64,000 nucleotides of DNA from JAJTFA01 sp051715425 (GTDB lineage Bacteria; Bacteroidota; Bacteroidia; UKL13-3), in assembly GCA_051715425.1 (NCBI GenBank), contig JBPXJS010000041.1, positions 1-64,000 of the forward strand, written 5' to 3'. Both the position numbers and the translations under genes were made by a program. Below are positions 45,547-55,515 of the stretch, piece after piece; the stretch's first letter is position 1, and each line of letters begins with the position of its first letter. The notes under the pieces were generated by a model. The model made no database searches and was not told where the DNA came from. It saw only the letters and a list, made by a program, of their open reading frames with translations.

Positions 45547-46527
45547 TTACCCCTTCAACTGCTGGCTAAAATATTCCACTACACCGCCCAGTTTCAGCCC
45601 CGGGAAACGCTCCTGCATCTTTTTAGCCTTTGCCAATTGTATTTTACAAAATTGCGCAAATTCTGCCGTGTCGGGGTGCAGGGGTTTGTGTAATGCTGCT
45701 GTTTGCAATGCCTCCAGTTCTTTAACTACTGTGGCTGTGGTATCGTCAAAAAAAGTGTGGCCAAAACGTTCCCATACATAATCAATGGCCAGTTGGTTGG
45801 GGTGCACCATATCTTTTTCAAAAAAGCGGTAATCGCGCAGCTCATCTACCACTATTTCGTAAGCGGGGAAATAATATACATTATTAAATAAAGCAGCCAG
45901 TTGGTGCACAGCCTGCAGCAAAACGGCCTTGCTCTGGTTATTTTCCACCAGTCCATCGCGCACATAACGCACAGGGCTTACCGTAAGCACCACTTGCTTA
46001 TTTTTAAATACAGGTTGGTTAAACAAGTTGGTATAGGCCGCTACAATTTCTTTAACCGTGAGCAACCTTTTCTCAAAAAGATTGGCCGGCATTTTATGGC
46101 AGTTGGCCACCACTTTTGTGTTTTCTTTTAAAGCATATACCCATGCCGATCCAAAGGTGAGCATCACAAACTTACTTTGTTGAAAGGTGGCTGAAGCCTC
46201 GCTTAATTCCTTGTTCATATTGGCCAGCACCTCTTGTTTATTTGTGCCGGCAAAACACCCGTGGTGGTTCCAGGAGTGCCACAACTCACCTGAAAGAAAA
46301 ACATCCTCAGCAGTATAAACCTGCTTATCCATACAAGCCTGCAAGGAGTTGGCTATGCTTAGCGGATTAAATAAAATACCATGCGGATTAATAGTGGCAG
46401 GTAAATAAGCCGCTTTTATTTTATGGCCTATATGCTCTGCAAAACAGGAACCGTTGAGCCATACCTGATCGGTTACCTGCAACGATACCGGAGATTTGGG
46501 AAATTGAAACCGGAGTGTAAGATCCAT
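45547..46527 (-). CDS. GSCFA domain protein
   Basis: I start at ATG 46527 (MDLTLRFQFPKSP); a start at 46548 is also open. 326 residues, no signal peptide. The family name motif is present: VWLNGSCFAEHIGHKI, then VMLTFGSAWVY, and HPNQLAIDYVWERF near the end. It is related to SGNH hydrolase-like folds; substrate and role are unknown. Stands alone on the minus strand next to the Fic islet. Confidence 0.85.
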   Translation of the reverse strand: MDLTLRFQFPKSPVSLQVTDQVWLNGSCFAEHIGHKIKAAYLPATINPHGILFNPLSIANSLQACMDKQVYTAEDVFLSGELWHSWNHHGCFAGTNKQEVLANMNKELSEASATFQQSKFVMLTFGSAWVYALKENTKVVANCHKMPANLFEKRLLTVKEIVAAYTNLFNQPVFKNKQVVLTVSPVRYVRDGLVENNQSKAVLLQAVHQLAALFNNVYYFPAYEIVVDELRDYRFFEKDMVHPNQLAIDYVWERFGHTFFDDTTATVVKELEALQTAALHKPLHPDTAEFAQFCKIQLAKAKKMQERFPGLKLGGVVEYFSQQLKG

Positions 46528-46671
46528 GGCACAAACATAGATAAACAAACAGCTTTAAACACAAACTGGTTTTCATATAGTTAGCATTTTTTCTGTTTTT
46601 TTTATGCCTACTCACCAAACCTGGCGAACAGAAGAGCCGTAATACAGGTTGAACATCAATTTCAATTAATT

Positions 46672-48579
46672 ATGCAAAAAGTTACAAATGTTTCATTGGC
46701 AACGGTAATCAGGTGGATTATTGTAGTTTCTATTTTAATGCAGTATGCGGTAAGCCATGCGCAGGCCCCCTGCGATGCTTATTACACTTCTCAAACAAAC
46801 GGGCAGACCAAATCGGTCAGCTTTCAAAGCCGCAATACCAGCGGCCTGGCAGTACATCACTGGTCATTTGGTGATGGTACTTTTTCTACTGCAACAAACC
46901 CTTTAAAAACTTACTCAACCAATGGTACCTATTTTGTGTGCCATCTGGTAACAACCCCAAATGCCTGTACCGACACTTTTTGTACTACAATTTACATTTC
47001 AAGTGTAGTGCCTTGTGTGGCAAATTTTAATTCGTTTACAGATTCTATTTCAGGCACTACTTACTTTAACAATACCTCCTCAGGAACCAATCTGGTGTAC
47101 ACCTGGAGTTTTGGTGATGGTACGTATTCAAGCACCCAAACACCAAGCCATCAGTACAGCCAGAGCGGGTGGTACACCGTTTGTTTAACCGTTACCAATC
47201 CGTTTGACAGCACCTGCTACAGCAACAAATGCAGCCAGATTTATGTACTAAGAAACAGTGCAGGTGGTTCATGTACCGCAGCTTTCAGTTCTTCAAACGA
47301 TCCGCTGGTATCGGGTAAAGTAAATTTTGTAAATCAATCAACCAACAGGGTTGGACTCGATTTTATGTGGACTTTTGGAGATGGTGGCGTAAGTTACCAG
47401 CAAACCAATACTTCGCACCAATACCAAACTTCCGGCACTTATACCGTTTGTTTGTTTATGTCAGACTCGCTTAATATATGCTCGGATACGGTATGCAAAC
47501 AGGTAACTGTAGTGCTCAACACACCGCCACCATCATGCAATGCAAATTTTACGTACCAGGTAAATCAGCAAACCAGTCAGGTAAGTTTTAGCAGTTCATC
47601 TCAGGGAACAGGATTAACACACCAATGGTATTTTCATGACAATACCACTTCCACACAAGCCAATCCGGTAAAAACATATTCGGCACCCGGCACTTATTTT
47701 GTGATGCACTTTGTGTTCAGAAGCGATTCTATTGGCAGGGTAATTTGCAGCGACTCCATGTATCAAACCATTACCATTAGCGGCCAGCAGCCTACCTGCA
47801 ATGCCAATTTCTCTTATCAGGTAAATGCCCAAACGAGGATGGTTAGCTTTTTCAGTATGAGCCAAAACAACGTGATTCACTGGTGGGAGTTTTATGATGG
47901 AAGCCAGTCCAACCTTGCAAATCCTCAAAAAGTTTATCCAGCAGGTGGCCCCTTTGGTGTATTGCATATGGTAAGCAAATATGATTCTGCAGGAGGACTG
48001 ATTTGTGTGGATACAGCTTACAAAACCATTTATGTGCAAGGTGGCGGAAACAGGTGCGATGCAACCTTTACGTTCTACAGAGACAGTATTGATCCTAATT
48101 TGATTTCGTTTTCCACCCTTTACCCGCAGGCAAACGGAACAACCTATAGCTGGCAGTTTGGTCCTAACCCGGGCACCAGTTCCACACAGGCAAATCCAAC
48201 ACATTATTTTGCCATTCCGGGCCCACGTCAAATCTGTTTAACCATAACCAATATTGCCGATTCGTGCTTTGATACGTATTGCGATACCATTATGATTCAG
48301 GCTGGTAATACAGGCATCAAACAGGAAAAAATAAGCATTGGTAAACTTTATCCAATACCTGTAAGCGATGAATTGAATGTGGAAGTAAACAGCGAAGTGG
48401 CAGAAAAAACCATCCTGATGATTTATGATATGACAGGCAAACTTCTGTTGAATAAGGAATATGAACTCAATTTAGGTCAAAACAAGGTATCTCTTGATAC
48501 ATCATTACTTAACCGGGGAATGTACTTATTGGTGGTTCAAAACTCCCAGGGTAAATTGGTGAAGCAACTGATGAAGTAA
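46672..48579 (+). CDS. Secreted protein with six PKD-like repeats and type IX sorting domain
   Basis: 635 residues. Signal peptide about 1-32. Six PKD-like repeats of about 85 residues each begin with a Cys (CDAYY, CVANF, CTAAF, CNANF, CNANF, CDATF) and end with another Cys pair. The first three keep WSFGDG or WTFGDG, and the later ones have lost GDG. The C-terminal sorting domain is LYPIPVSDELNVEV...GMYLLVVQNSQGKLVKQLMK. Probably an outer-surface adhesin or fibre. It ends in a strong terminator and has a similar, seven-repeat neighbour downstream. Confidence 0.88.
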   Translation: MQKVTNVSLATVIRWIIVVSILMQYAVSHAQAPCDAYYTSQTNGQTKSVSFQSRNTSGLAVHHWSFGDGTFSTATNPLKTYSTNGTYFVCHLVTTPNACTDTFCTTIYISSVVPCVANFNSFTDSISGTTYFNNTSSGTNLVYTWSFGDGTYSSTQTPSHQYSQSGWYTVCLTVTNPFDSTCYSNKCSQIYVLRNSAGGSCTAAFSSSNDPLVSGKVNFVNQSTNRVGLDFMWTFGDGGVSYQQTNTSHQYQTSGTYTVCLFMSDSLNICSDTVCKQVTVVLNTPPPSCNANFTYQVNQQTSQVSFSSSSQGTGLTHQWYFHDNTTSTQANPVKTYSAPGTYFVMHFVFRSDSIGRVICSDSMYQTITISGQQPTCNANFSYQVNAQTRMVSFFSMSQNNVIHWWEFYDGSQSNLANPQKVYPAGGPFGVLHMVSKYDSAGGLICVDTAYKTIYVQGGGNRCDATFTFYRDSIDPNLISFSTLYPQANGTTYSWQFGPNPGTSSTQANPTHYFAIPGPRQICLTITNIADSCFDTYCDTIMIQAGNTGIKQEKISIGKLYPIPVSDELNVEVNSEVAEKTILMIYDMTGKLLLNKEYELNLGQNKVSLDTSLLNRGMYLLVVQNSQGKLVKQLMK

Positions 48580-48602
48580 GGTTAATTTTACAGGAAGCAA
48601 TA

Positions 48603-48636
48603 AAGCGGCAGGAATAAACCCCTGCTGCTTTTTTTT
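48603..48636 (+). terminator. Intrinsic terminator after the six-PKD gene
   Basis: AAGCGGCAGG (48603-48612) pairs with CCTGCTGCTT (48621-48630), one wobble, followed by a run of T. Confidence 0.85.
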
Positions 48637-48812
48637 GCGTAAGGCGATATGGTTCCCGTTCTTTATATTTGAGAAAGCACTGCACAATGTTTTTTACCCT
48701 CAAAACAAACCGACTAATAACCAAGTATTTACAAACAATAATTTTTATCAGATGAAGGTAACCAAACCTTTGGTTTTCAGGTAACGTAATAGTTGGTATT
48801 AAACCTAATCAC

Positions 48813-50879
48813 ATGAAACACCTCATTACTAACTTTAACATGCTGAAAATTTTCCTGCTGCTGGCAGGGTTTACTTTTTTTGGCACCACCAAAAGTGCGG
48901 CTCAGTGTAATGCCAACTTTAACTTCTTTGTTGATACCACTAATGGCAATGTTACTTTTGCAAACACCTCAACCTTTATTACGCCAACACGTACCTTTTT
49001 ATGGTACTTTGGAAGTCATGGAACATCCACACAGGTTAATCCGGTAAAAAATCTGCCTCCGGGTACACATATGGTTTGTTTGTATGTGTTTGATAGTACA
49101 TGCAGCGATTCTACCTGTAAAATTATTGTGGTTCCTCCATCAGCAAGTGGCAATTGCAACGCCAATTTTTCTCATTCGGTTAATAATTCAACGGGTAATG
49201 TTTCCTTTCTTAACTCCTCTACAGGAACAGGGCTTGGCTCTTATCTGTGGACATTCAGCGGAGGTAACGGATCATCAACCCAATCAAATCCCAGCAAGAT
49301 ATTTGCACCGGGAACATACCAGGTTTGCCTTACCGCTACCTTCTCAAACGGAAGTTGTGCGGATACCATTTGTAAAAGTATTACTGTGGGACCACGGCCT
49401 TGCGATGCCAACTTTACTTATGTGATAGATACTGCTACCGGCAATGTGCAGTTTACCAATTCATCCACATCATCCGGTACTCCTTCATATACCTGGTATT
49501 TTGGCTCCTCAGGTACATCAACACAAACCAATCCATTAAAAAATCTGGCACCGGGAACACATCAAATTTGCCTGTTCCTCAACGACAGTTTTTGTTTCGA
49601 CTCCACTTGTAAAACAGTTGTTATACCACAACCACCATGTAATGCCAATTTCACATATAGTGTCGACAGTATTACCGGAGATATCCGTTTCCACAACTCA
49701 TCTACAGGAACCGGCACCGGCAGCTACTTCTGGACATTTGGAGGCAGCGGAACATCAACTGCCACTAACCCTGTAAAATCACTTGCACCCGGAAGTTATA
49801 ATGTGTGTTTATTTGCCACTTTTGGAAGTTGCACGGATACCATTTGCAAAACAGTGGTTGTTGCCGCGCAACCATGTGATGCCGGCTTCACCTTTTTTGT
49901 CGATTCAACCAATACGGTTCACTTTACCAACACATCAACCGGTACCGGAACACCCACTTATTTCTGGAACTTTGGTTCACACGGCACCTCCACCCTTGCC
50001 AATCCATTTAAATCGCTTCCCCCGGGCAATCACCTGGTATGTTTGTTTGTAACTTTTGGCAGTTGTACCGACTCTATTTGCAAAACAGTTACCATCCCTG
50101 CTTTTCCATGCAATGCAGATTTTACATTTACTGTTGACTCGCTTAATAACGTACATTTCAATAATACTTCCTCTGGTACCGGGGCCCCTGCATACACCTG
50201 GAATTTTGGTGGCTTAGGTTCATCAACACTTGCTAACCCTTCTTTTACTCTGCCTGCTGGTATCCATTTGGTATGCCTCAGGGCTCAGTTTGGAACCTGT
50301 ATTGATTCTGTGTGCAGGGTTGTTAAAATAGATACGGTAACCTGTAATGCATCATTTACCTACTCCATTTTCCCTGATACCGCCTCATCAACCCGCAGAA
50401 TTGTGGTTTTTAACAATACATCAACAGGGAATAACCTCGTTTATTTCTGGACCTTCGGTGTTGATAGTTCTGTATCAGGAGCGCAATCCCCTATCCATCA
50501 TTACCCGGTAAACGGAACCTACACAGCTTGCCTGGTAGTTCGAAGCCTGATTGATTCGTGCATGGACAGCACCTGTATAACATTTACCATTGCGCCAGAT
50601 TCTACCACATCCATATCTGATCCGGACTTGTTATCCGGTATTAAAATTTACCCGGTTCCGTTTAATGATATGATCCATATAGACATGCATGCCAACAAAG
50701 CCGGAATGATGGATATTGCGGTATACGATATGGTGGGCAGGTTGCGGATGGAGAAAACAACCTTGGTTGAATTTGGAAGCAATAAGCTGGAGATGAATCT
50801 GGCAGAATTGAGCCATGGATTTTATACAATAGAACTTAAAATTGATAACCAACGAAAAACACAAAGAGTCGTTAAATAG
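48813..50879 (+). CDS. Secreted protein with seven PKD-like repeats and type IX sorting domain
   Basis: 688 residues. Signal peptide about 1-31 (KSAAQ). Seven PKD-like repeats (CNANF, CNANF, CDANF, CNANF, CDAGF, CNADF, CNASF as openings), about 80 residues each. Most show W.FG(S/G).G(T/S)S where classical PKD has FGDG. Each repeat has a Cys at its start and a C-x(1-4)-D-(S/T)-x-C pair near its end. The C-terminal 75 residues are a sorting domain (IKIYPVPFNDMIHIDM, GFYTIELK, RKTQRVVK). A likely paralogue of the upstream gene and of the same surface layer or adhesin. Confidence 0.88.
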   Translation: MKHLITNFNMLKIFLLLAGFTFFGTTKSAAQCNANFNFFVDTTNGNVTFANTSTFITPTRTFLWYFGSHGTSTQVNPVKNLPPGTHMVCLYVFDSTCSDSTCKIIVVPPSASGNCNANFSHSVNNSTGNVSFLNSSTGTGLGSYLWTFSGGNGSSTQSNPSKIFAPGTYQVCLTATFSNGSCADTICKSITVGPRPCDANFTYVIDTATGNVQFTNSSTSSGTPSYTWYFGSSGTSTQTNPLKNLAPGTHQICLFLNDSFCFDSTCKTVVIPQPPCNANFTYSVDSITGDIRFHNSSTGTGTGSYFWTFGGSGTSTATNPVKSLAPGSYNVCLFATFGSCTDTICKTVVVAAQPCDAGFTFFVDSTNTVHFTNTSTGTGTPTYFWNFGSHGTSTLANPFKSLPPGNHLVCLFVTFGSCTDSICKTVTIPAFPCNADFTFTVDSLNNVHFNNTSSGTGAPAYTWNFGGLGSSTLANPSFTLPAGIHLVCLRAQFGTCIDSVCRVVKIDTVTCNASFTYSIFPDTASSTRRIVVFNNTSTGNNLVYFWTFGVDSSVSGAQSPIHHYPVNGTYTACLVVRSLIDSCMDSTCITFTIAPDSTTSISDPDLLSGIKIYPVPFNDMIHIDMHANKAGMMDIAVYDMVGRLRMEKTTLVEFGSNKLEMNLAELSHGFYTIELKIDNQRKTQRVVK

Positions 50880-50894
50880 CTGTTTCGATCATAA

Positions 50895-50930
50895 GAAAGT
50901 TGCCGGCACTTTTTTGGGCCGGCTTCTTTC
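50895..50930 (+). terminator. Hairpin after the seven-PKD gene
   Basis: GAAAGttGCCGGC pairs with GCCGGCttCTTTC, with a two-base internal mismatch. The T tail is weak, so the termination function is moderate. Confidence 0.5.
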
Positions 50931-50947
50931 GTTATTTTTAATTCTGA

Positions 50948-51520
50948 ATGCCCGAGATTGACCTGATATTAATACAGCAGTGCATCAAGCAGGATTCGAG
51001 GGCGGAGTATGCCTTGTACAAAACCTGTTTCAGAACCCTGATGTCGGTATGTTACAGGTATACCCGAAATGAAGATGACGCGGCAGATCTGGTAAACAAG
51101 GGCTTTCTAAAAATACTGAATAACCTGGAAAAATATGATACCAGCAGGTCGTTTAACAAGTGGATAGTAAGTATCATGATCAATACCATTATAGATGAAT
51201 TCAGGTCCAACAAACGCCATACGGAAAACATGTCGCATGTGGATATGAACGATCTGCAGCAACATTACCATCCGGTAGATTATAACGATGCGGAAGAAAG
51301 ATTATCAGCCAAAGAAATCCATCAATATATAGACCAACTGCCCGAAACAAGTAAACTAATTTTAAACCTTTATGTATTTGAAGGAAGAAGCCATAAAGAA
51401 ATTTCCGAATCACTAAACATCACAGAGAGCACCTCAAAATGGCATCTGTTTAACGCACGCAATCTGCTCAAACAAATGATAGGAAAAGCACTTTCATCAA
51501 TTAAAATGTATATGCTATGA
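50948..51520 (+). CDS. ECF-type RNA polymerase sigma factor
   Basis: 190 residues. Region 2: YTRNEDDAADLVNKGFLKIL and KYDTSRSFNKWIVSIMINTIIDEFR. Region 4: LPETSKLILNLYVFEGRSHKEISESLNITESTSKWHLFNARNLLK, a good helix-turn-helix. It is the first gene of the sigma/anti-sigma-like/lipoprotein unit; its end overlaps the next gene by 4 bp (ATGA). It follows the seven-PKD gene with a hairpin between, so it has its own control. Confidence 0.93.
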   Translation: MPEIDLILIQQCIKQDSRAEYALYKTCFRTLMSVCYRYTRNEDDAADLVNKGFLKILNNLEKYDTSRSFNKWIVSIMINTIIDEFRSNKRHTENMSHVDMNDLQQHYHPVDYNDAEERLSAKEIHQYIDQLPETSKLILNLYVFEGRSHKEISESLNITESTSKWHLFNARNLLKQMIGKALSSIKMYML

Positions 51521-52923
51521 AACAACCTCATGATCCACTTGATGAATTTCTGAAATCAAAAAGCCGGGAAACGGAATTTGAGTTCAGGGAAGAATATTGG
51601 GAAAAAGCCAAAAAACTCATTGCAGAAGAAAGAAGGCAAAAACCATCTCCAAACAGGATCATTTTGTTTGCGGGTATCCTCTTTTTCTTCGCATCTGTTT
51701 ATATGATTGCCAAAGTGCGCTCTGATTACGGAAGTGCAGCCACCAACGGAACACCAAGCACCGTTTCATCAGAACATGCCATAGCCCTGAACGAGAAAAA
51801 TACGACAGATAAAACCACCAATAGCGGGGGTAAGAATACTGCAGCTATTCCTGAGCAATTGAATGAAACAAAAAACAATACACCACAGATTGCCCCTTCA
51901 TTAAAAAACAACCCTACGGAAACAAGTGAAAACAGGTTCCGGGAAACCATACAATTATCAGGCAAAAGAAAAACCACCGCGGTAAAAAGTGTAAAAATTG
52001 GCGAGTTTGCTAACCAGGCCTCTCCTACTAACGTAATAAATAATGAACCCGAATTAAATACGGCAGTGGCAGAAACAAACAACAGCAAAAAACAGAAAAC
52101 AGAAAAAAACACGGCAATGCCTGAAGTGCTTTCAGAAATGGCTGCTGCTATACCACGCAGCGGAACCACACCAGTTGAGCCAAATACCGGCATAGCTCAA
52201 TCTGAGACGGCTTCTGCTGAAGAAAACAATAAAACCTTACTTTCATTTTTTGAAGTGGAACCTATATTACATCACCAGTTTCTTTCTGCACCATCAGTTT
52301 CATCTCCAGAGAAAAAATCTCCCGTAAAGTATCCACCTTCATCTTATAAATATATTACCCTTGAAGCCGGTATGAATTATTATAACCCTTCCGGTAGTAT
52401 TTCAAATACAGCCGATTTTCATACAGGTTTCAGGTGGCACCGCTACCTCTCTCAGCGATTTACCTTTAGCACCGGCTTTGGATACAGCAGGTTGCACCAA
52501 AATCATGGAGCACGTACTTACAATAGTTTTTCATATCAGTTTGGCGAAAAAGTAACCAGCACCAGGATTAATACCTTCAGGCTCGATTACCTGGAGTTGC
52601 CAGTTAATATTCATTACCGCATTAAAACACGCCATTCAATCAGCGCGGGATTGCAGTTTAATTACCTGTTGCAGTCGGCCGAGTTAATAAGTAAAACCGG
52701 AGAACAAAACTCCAGCAAAAAAGATGTAGGCCATTTTAAAGCTTTTTCACCTTTCGATATCCAATCAAATGTAAATTATGTAGTAATATTACCGAACAGA
52801 TTTATTATTACCACAGGTTACTATTTTGGATTAATGGATATTACCGATAACAAATCATTTAAAAATACCAGATATGACAGAAACAGCGGTTTCAGGCTAA
52901 CCCTGGGATACAAACTCTTTTAA
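51517..52923 (+). CDS. Membrane-anchored protein with disordered linker and outer-membrane barrel-like C-terminus (putative anti-sigma)
   Basis: 468 residues, no cleavable signal peptide. Residues 1-47 are charged (FLKSKSRETEFEFREEYWEKAKKLI). One membrane helix runs about 47-66 (IILFAGILFFFASVYMIAKV). A long linker (about 67-276) rich in Thr, Asn, Ser, Glu and Lys follows. The C-terminal 192 residues look like a PorT-type outer-membrane beta-barrel (YITLEAGMNYY, FSTGFGYSRL, LDYLELPVNIHYR, FRLTLGYKLF). The layout suits a protein crossing the periplasm, with a cytoplasmic part that could hold the sigma factor encoded just before it. That role is inference. Confidence 0.75.
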   Translation: MKQPHDPLDEFLKSKSRETEFEFREEYWEKAKKLIAEERRQKPSPNRIILFAGILFFFASVYMIAKVRSDYGSAATNGTPSTVSSEHAIALNEKNTTDKTTNSGGKNTAAIPEQLNETKNNTPQIAPSLKNNPTETSENRFRETIQLSGKRKTTAVKSVKIGEFANQASPTNVINNEPELNTAVAETNNSKKQKTEKNTAMPEVLSEMAAAIPRSGTTPVEPNTGIAQSETASAEENNKTLLSFFEVEPILHHQFLSAPSVSSPEKKSPVKYPPSSYKYITLEAGMNYYNPSGSISNTADFHTGFRWHRYLSQRFTFSTGFGYSRLHQNHGARTYNSFSYQFGEKVTSTRINTFRLDYLELPVNIHYRIKTRHSISAGLQFNYLLQSAELISKTGEQNSSKKDVGHFKAFSPFDIQSNVNYVVILPNRFIITTGYYFGLMDITDNKSFKNTRYDRNSGFRLTLGYKLF

Positions 52924-52925
52924 CA

Positions 52926-54035
52926 ATGAAATTGAACACCTGGATTATTGCTGCCATATTTTCATTAGTGCTGCTGGGCTCCTGCGATCCCAAGGAGGAG
53001 CCTGTGGAAGTAATAGAAGAAACCATCTTTTCATTGAAAGGGAAAGCTGATGGAGCTGCTGTATTAATGGAAGCCGGCAAAAATAATTATTATATGAACG
53101 GAGGTTACGAAACATTGCCGGTTGGGGTACTCTCTTTTTATGCATCGATGGCGCCTTTAAATTGTACCCAATGTCCTCCGGCTTTAAGTATTGCTATAAA
53201 CAATTTCAGCACAGACCAGTTGTTTAGTGACGATAAATCCCTGTTTACGGGAACCTATGAATTCCGCAACGATTCAGATCTTATTCGCCCCACCTATGAA
53301 GTAGAATTTACTCCTGAAGCCAAAGGAAGTTCATCCGGCTCTTTTCTGTGGGATTTTGGTAATGGAAAAACCTCCACTTCGGCAGAAAAAAAAGTAAGTA
53401 CATCTTACCGTTATCCCGGCACCATGCCCGTTACTTTCACAGCCGATTACAATGGCTGTAAATCTTCCATATCACAGCAAATAGCTTTGCCTCCTCCATT
53501 TGAAAGCCAGGTAATCAGTTTTAATACCAATGCATTAAGCACACGTTCTGTACTTTTTAACAGCATTCCGGTAAACCAGCAGGCTAACGTAAGCTGGGAT
53601 TTTGGCGATGGCAAAACAGGTAGTGGAACCATTACCACCCACGAGTATACGCAGTCGGGGGTATTTAAAGCCTGCATGACGTATACCCTCAACAGCAAAA
53701 CAATAACCATTTGCAGAAACGTGGCCACATCCGATTCCGGATTTTGCATGTCCAACTTCTCTTATAAAGCAACCCCGGTTATCGATAGTTTTGCCTTCTC
53801 CCAGGTAAATATTACCTGGAAAGATGAGGCAGGCCGTATTTACACCAGCAGCAAAGCAGAACAGGGACCCGGAAATCATTTTACCATTGAAAAAATAAGT
53901 GAATACCTGCTGAACGAGAAAGGGCAAAAAACAAAAATATTAACCATCCGGTTTGATTGTTTGGTTTCTGATGGAATACGCATCATACACCTGCAAAATA
54001 TAGAGGGCAAGGTTGCCATGGCATACCCGAGGTAA
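52926..54035 (+). CDS. PKD-domain lipoprotein of the ECF sigma unit
   Basis: 369 residues, lipobox LLGSC (Cys near 20). PKD-like domains lie in the middle: FLWDFGNGKTSTS...YRYPGTMPVTF (about 135-175), then VSWDFGDGKTGSGTITTHEYTQSGVFKACM (about 218-250). It starts 2 bp after the barrel gene stop, so it is very probably co-expressed with the sigma factor. It may be the surface or periplasmic partner that senses envelope state. Not recognised as a known family. Confidence 0.78.
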   Translation: MKLNTWIIAAIFSLVLLGSCDPKEEPVEVIEETIFSLKGKADGAAVLMEAGKNNYYMNGGYETLPVGVLSFYASMAPLNCTQCPPALSIAINNFSTDQLFSDDKSLFTGTYEFRNDSDLIRPTYEVEFTPEAKGSSSGSFLWDFGNGKTSTSAEKKVSTSYRYPGTMPVTFTADYNGCKSSISQQIALPPPFESQVISFNTNALSTRSVLFNSIPVNQQANVSWDFGDGKTGSGTITTHEYTQSGVFKACMTYTLNSKTITICRNVATSDSGFCMSNFSYKATPVIDSFAFSQVNITWKDEAGRIYTSSKAEQGPGNHFTIEKISEYLLNEKGQKTKILTIRFDCLVSDGIRIIHLQNIEGKVAMAYPR

Positions 54036-54166
54036 GCCGCACCACTGCTTCTGTCTTCCAATTCTTCTCCACAGCTGTTTACAACTTTCCGGGGTTATTT
54101 ATTTTCTATTAATAAACTTTGGATATAGTTGAATTCTCCAAATGTTTCACCTCATTTATATATACT

Positions 54167-55498
54167 ATGGCCAAGAAGAGCGAGCGAAAAATTTTCGTGT
54201 TGGACACCTCTGTTATTTTATACGATCACAACTCTATCAATAACTTTCAGGAACACGATGTAGCAATACCCATTACTGTTTTAGAAGAACTGGATAATTT
54301 CAAAAAAGGAAACGACACCATCAACTTTGAAGCCCGGGAGTTTATCAGAAACCTCGACAAACTTTCCGGAGAATATATCCTTACCGATTGGATTCCCATA
54401 AATGGCCGGGGCCGTGGCAATTTTAAAGTTCTGATGGGCGAAAAGGGCAGTGTGGATGCCCAGATTGTTTTTGGCGAACGCAAAGCCGACCACCGAATTT
54501 TAAATGCTGCTCTTGCTTTATCAGAGAGAGAAAAAGGCCGCAAGGTGGTAATGGTAACCAAGGATGTAAACCTTCGCCTCAAAGCCAAATCACTTGGATT
54601 ATCAGCGGAGGATTATGAAACCGGTAAAATTAAAAACCTGGATGCGCTGCATACCGGCAAAACCACCATCGAGGGGGTTAAACAATCGGTAATTGATATG
54701 ATTTATGCCGATGGGTTTATTTCTTATGATTTGTTGTTTGACGAAAAACCAGCTGCCAACCACTTTTACATTTTAAAGAACAATAAAACCTCTGTATTGT
54801 GCACCTTTAATCCGCACAATGAAAGTATAGAAAAGGTAGAGAAGAGAAATGCCTATGGCATAAAACCGCGAAATGCAGAACAAACATTTGCCATGCACGC
54901 AGTTCTTAATTCGCATATACAACTGGTAACTATACAGGGCGTGGCCGGAACAGGAAAAACATTGCTTGCGCTGGCTGCCGGTATGGAACAAAAGCAAAAC
55001 TTCCGTCAGATATATCTGGCAAGGCCCATTATTCCATTAAGCAATAAAGATATCGGGTATTTACCTGGTGATATTAAATCTAAAATTAATCCTTACATGG
55101 AACCATTGTGGGATAACCTAAAGCTTATTCAAAACCAATGGAAAGAAACAGATAAGGAGTACCAGAAAATTACCGATATGGTAAATCAGGAAAAACTGAT
55201 GGTGACTCCGCTGGCATATATCCGCGGTCGCAGTTTATCTAATATCCTTTTTATTATTGATGAGGCACAAAACCTTACCCCGCTTGAAGTAAAAACCATT
55301 ATCACCCGTGCAGGCGAAGGAAGTAAAATTGTATTTACAGGAGATATTTTTCAGATAGATACGCCTTACCTCGATTCGCAATCCAACGGATTATCGTATC
55401 TGATTGATCGCATTAAAGACAACCCGCTTTATGCACATATTACCTTAGAAAAAGGAGAACGTTCAGAGCTGGCTAACCTTGCCAACCACTTGCTATAA
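54167..55498 (+). CDS. PhoH-family ATPase with N-terminal PIN domain
   Basis: I start at ATG 54167 (MAKKSERKIFVLDTSVILYD); an in-frame ATG at 54119 exists. 443 residues. PIN domain about 1-130 with acidic residues in VLDTSVILYD and the KRKAD-like ERKADHRIL and VTKDVNLRLKAK. PhoH ATPase domain from about 235: Walker A GVAGTGKT, LARPIIPLSNKDIGYLPG, Walker B IDEAQNLTPLEVKTIITR. This is the YlaK/PhoH2-like class, linked to RNA unwinding and cleavage. A strong terminator follows. Confidence 0.93.
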   Translation: MAKKSERKIFVLDTSVILYDHNSINNFQEHDVAIPITVLEELDNFKKGNDTINFEAREFIRNLDKLSGEYILTDWIPINGRGRGNFKVLMGEKGSVDAQIVFGERKADHRILNAALALSEREKGRKVVMVTKDVNLRLKAKSLGLSAEDYETGKIKNLDALHTGKTTIEGVKQSVIDMIYADGFISYDLLFDEKPAANHFYILKNNKTSVLCTFNPHNESIEKVEKRNAYGIKPRNAEQTFAMHAVLNSHIQLVTIQGVAGTGKTLLALAAGMEQKQNFRQIYLARPIIPLSNKDIGYLPGDIKSKINPYMEPLWDNLKLIQNQWKETDKEYQKITDMVNQEKLMVTPLAYIRGRSLSNILFIIDEAQNLTPLEVKTIITRAGEGSKIVFTGDIFQIDTPYLDSQSNGLSYLIDRIKDNPLYAHITLEKGERSELANLANHLL

Positions 55499-55515
55499 GC
55501 CTGAAGTAACCCAAT

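Noticed and set aside
48813..50879. Possible CRISPR-like or satellite repeats
   Set aside because: The regular spacing is explained by seven PKD-like protein repeats in one continuous frame. The DNA copies are diverged.
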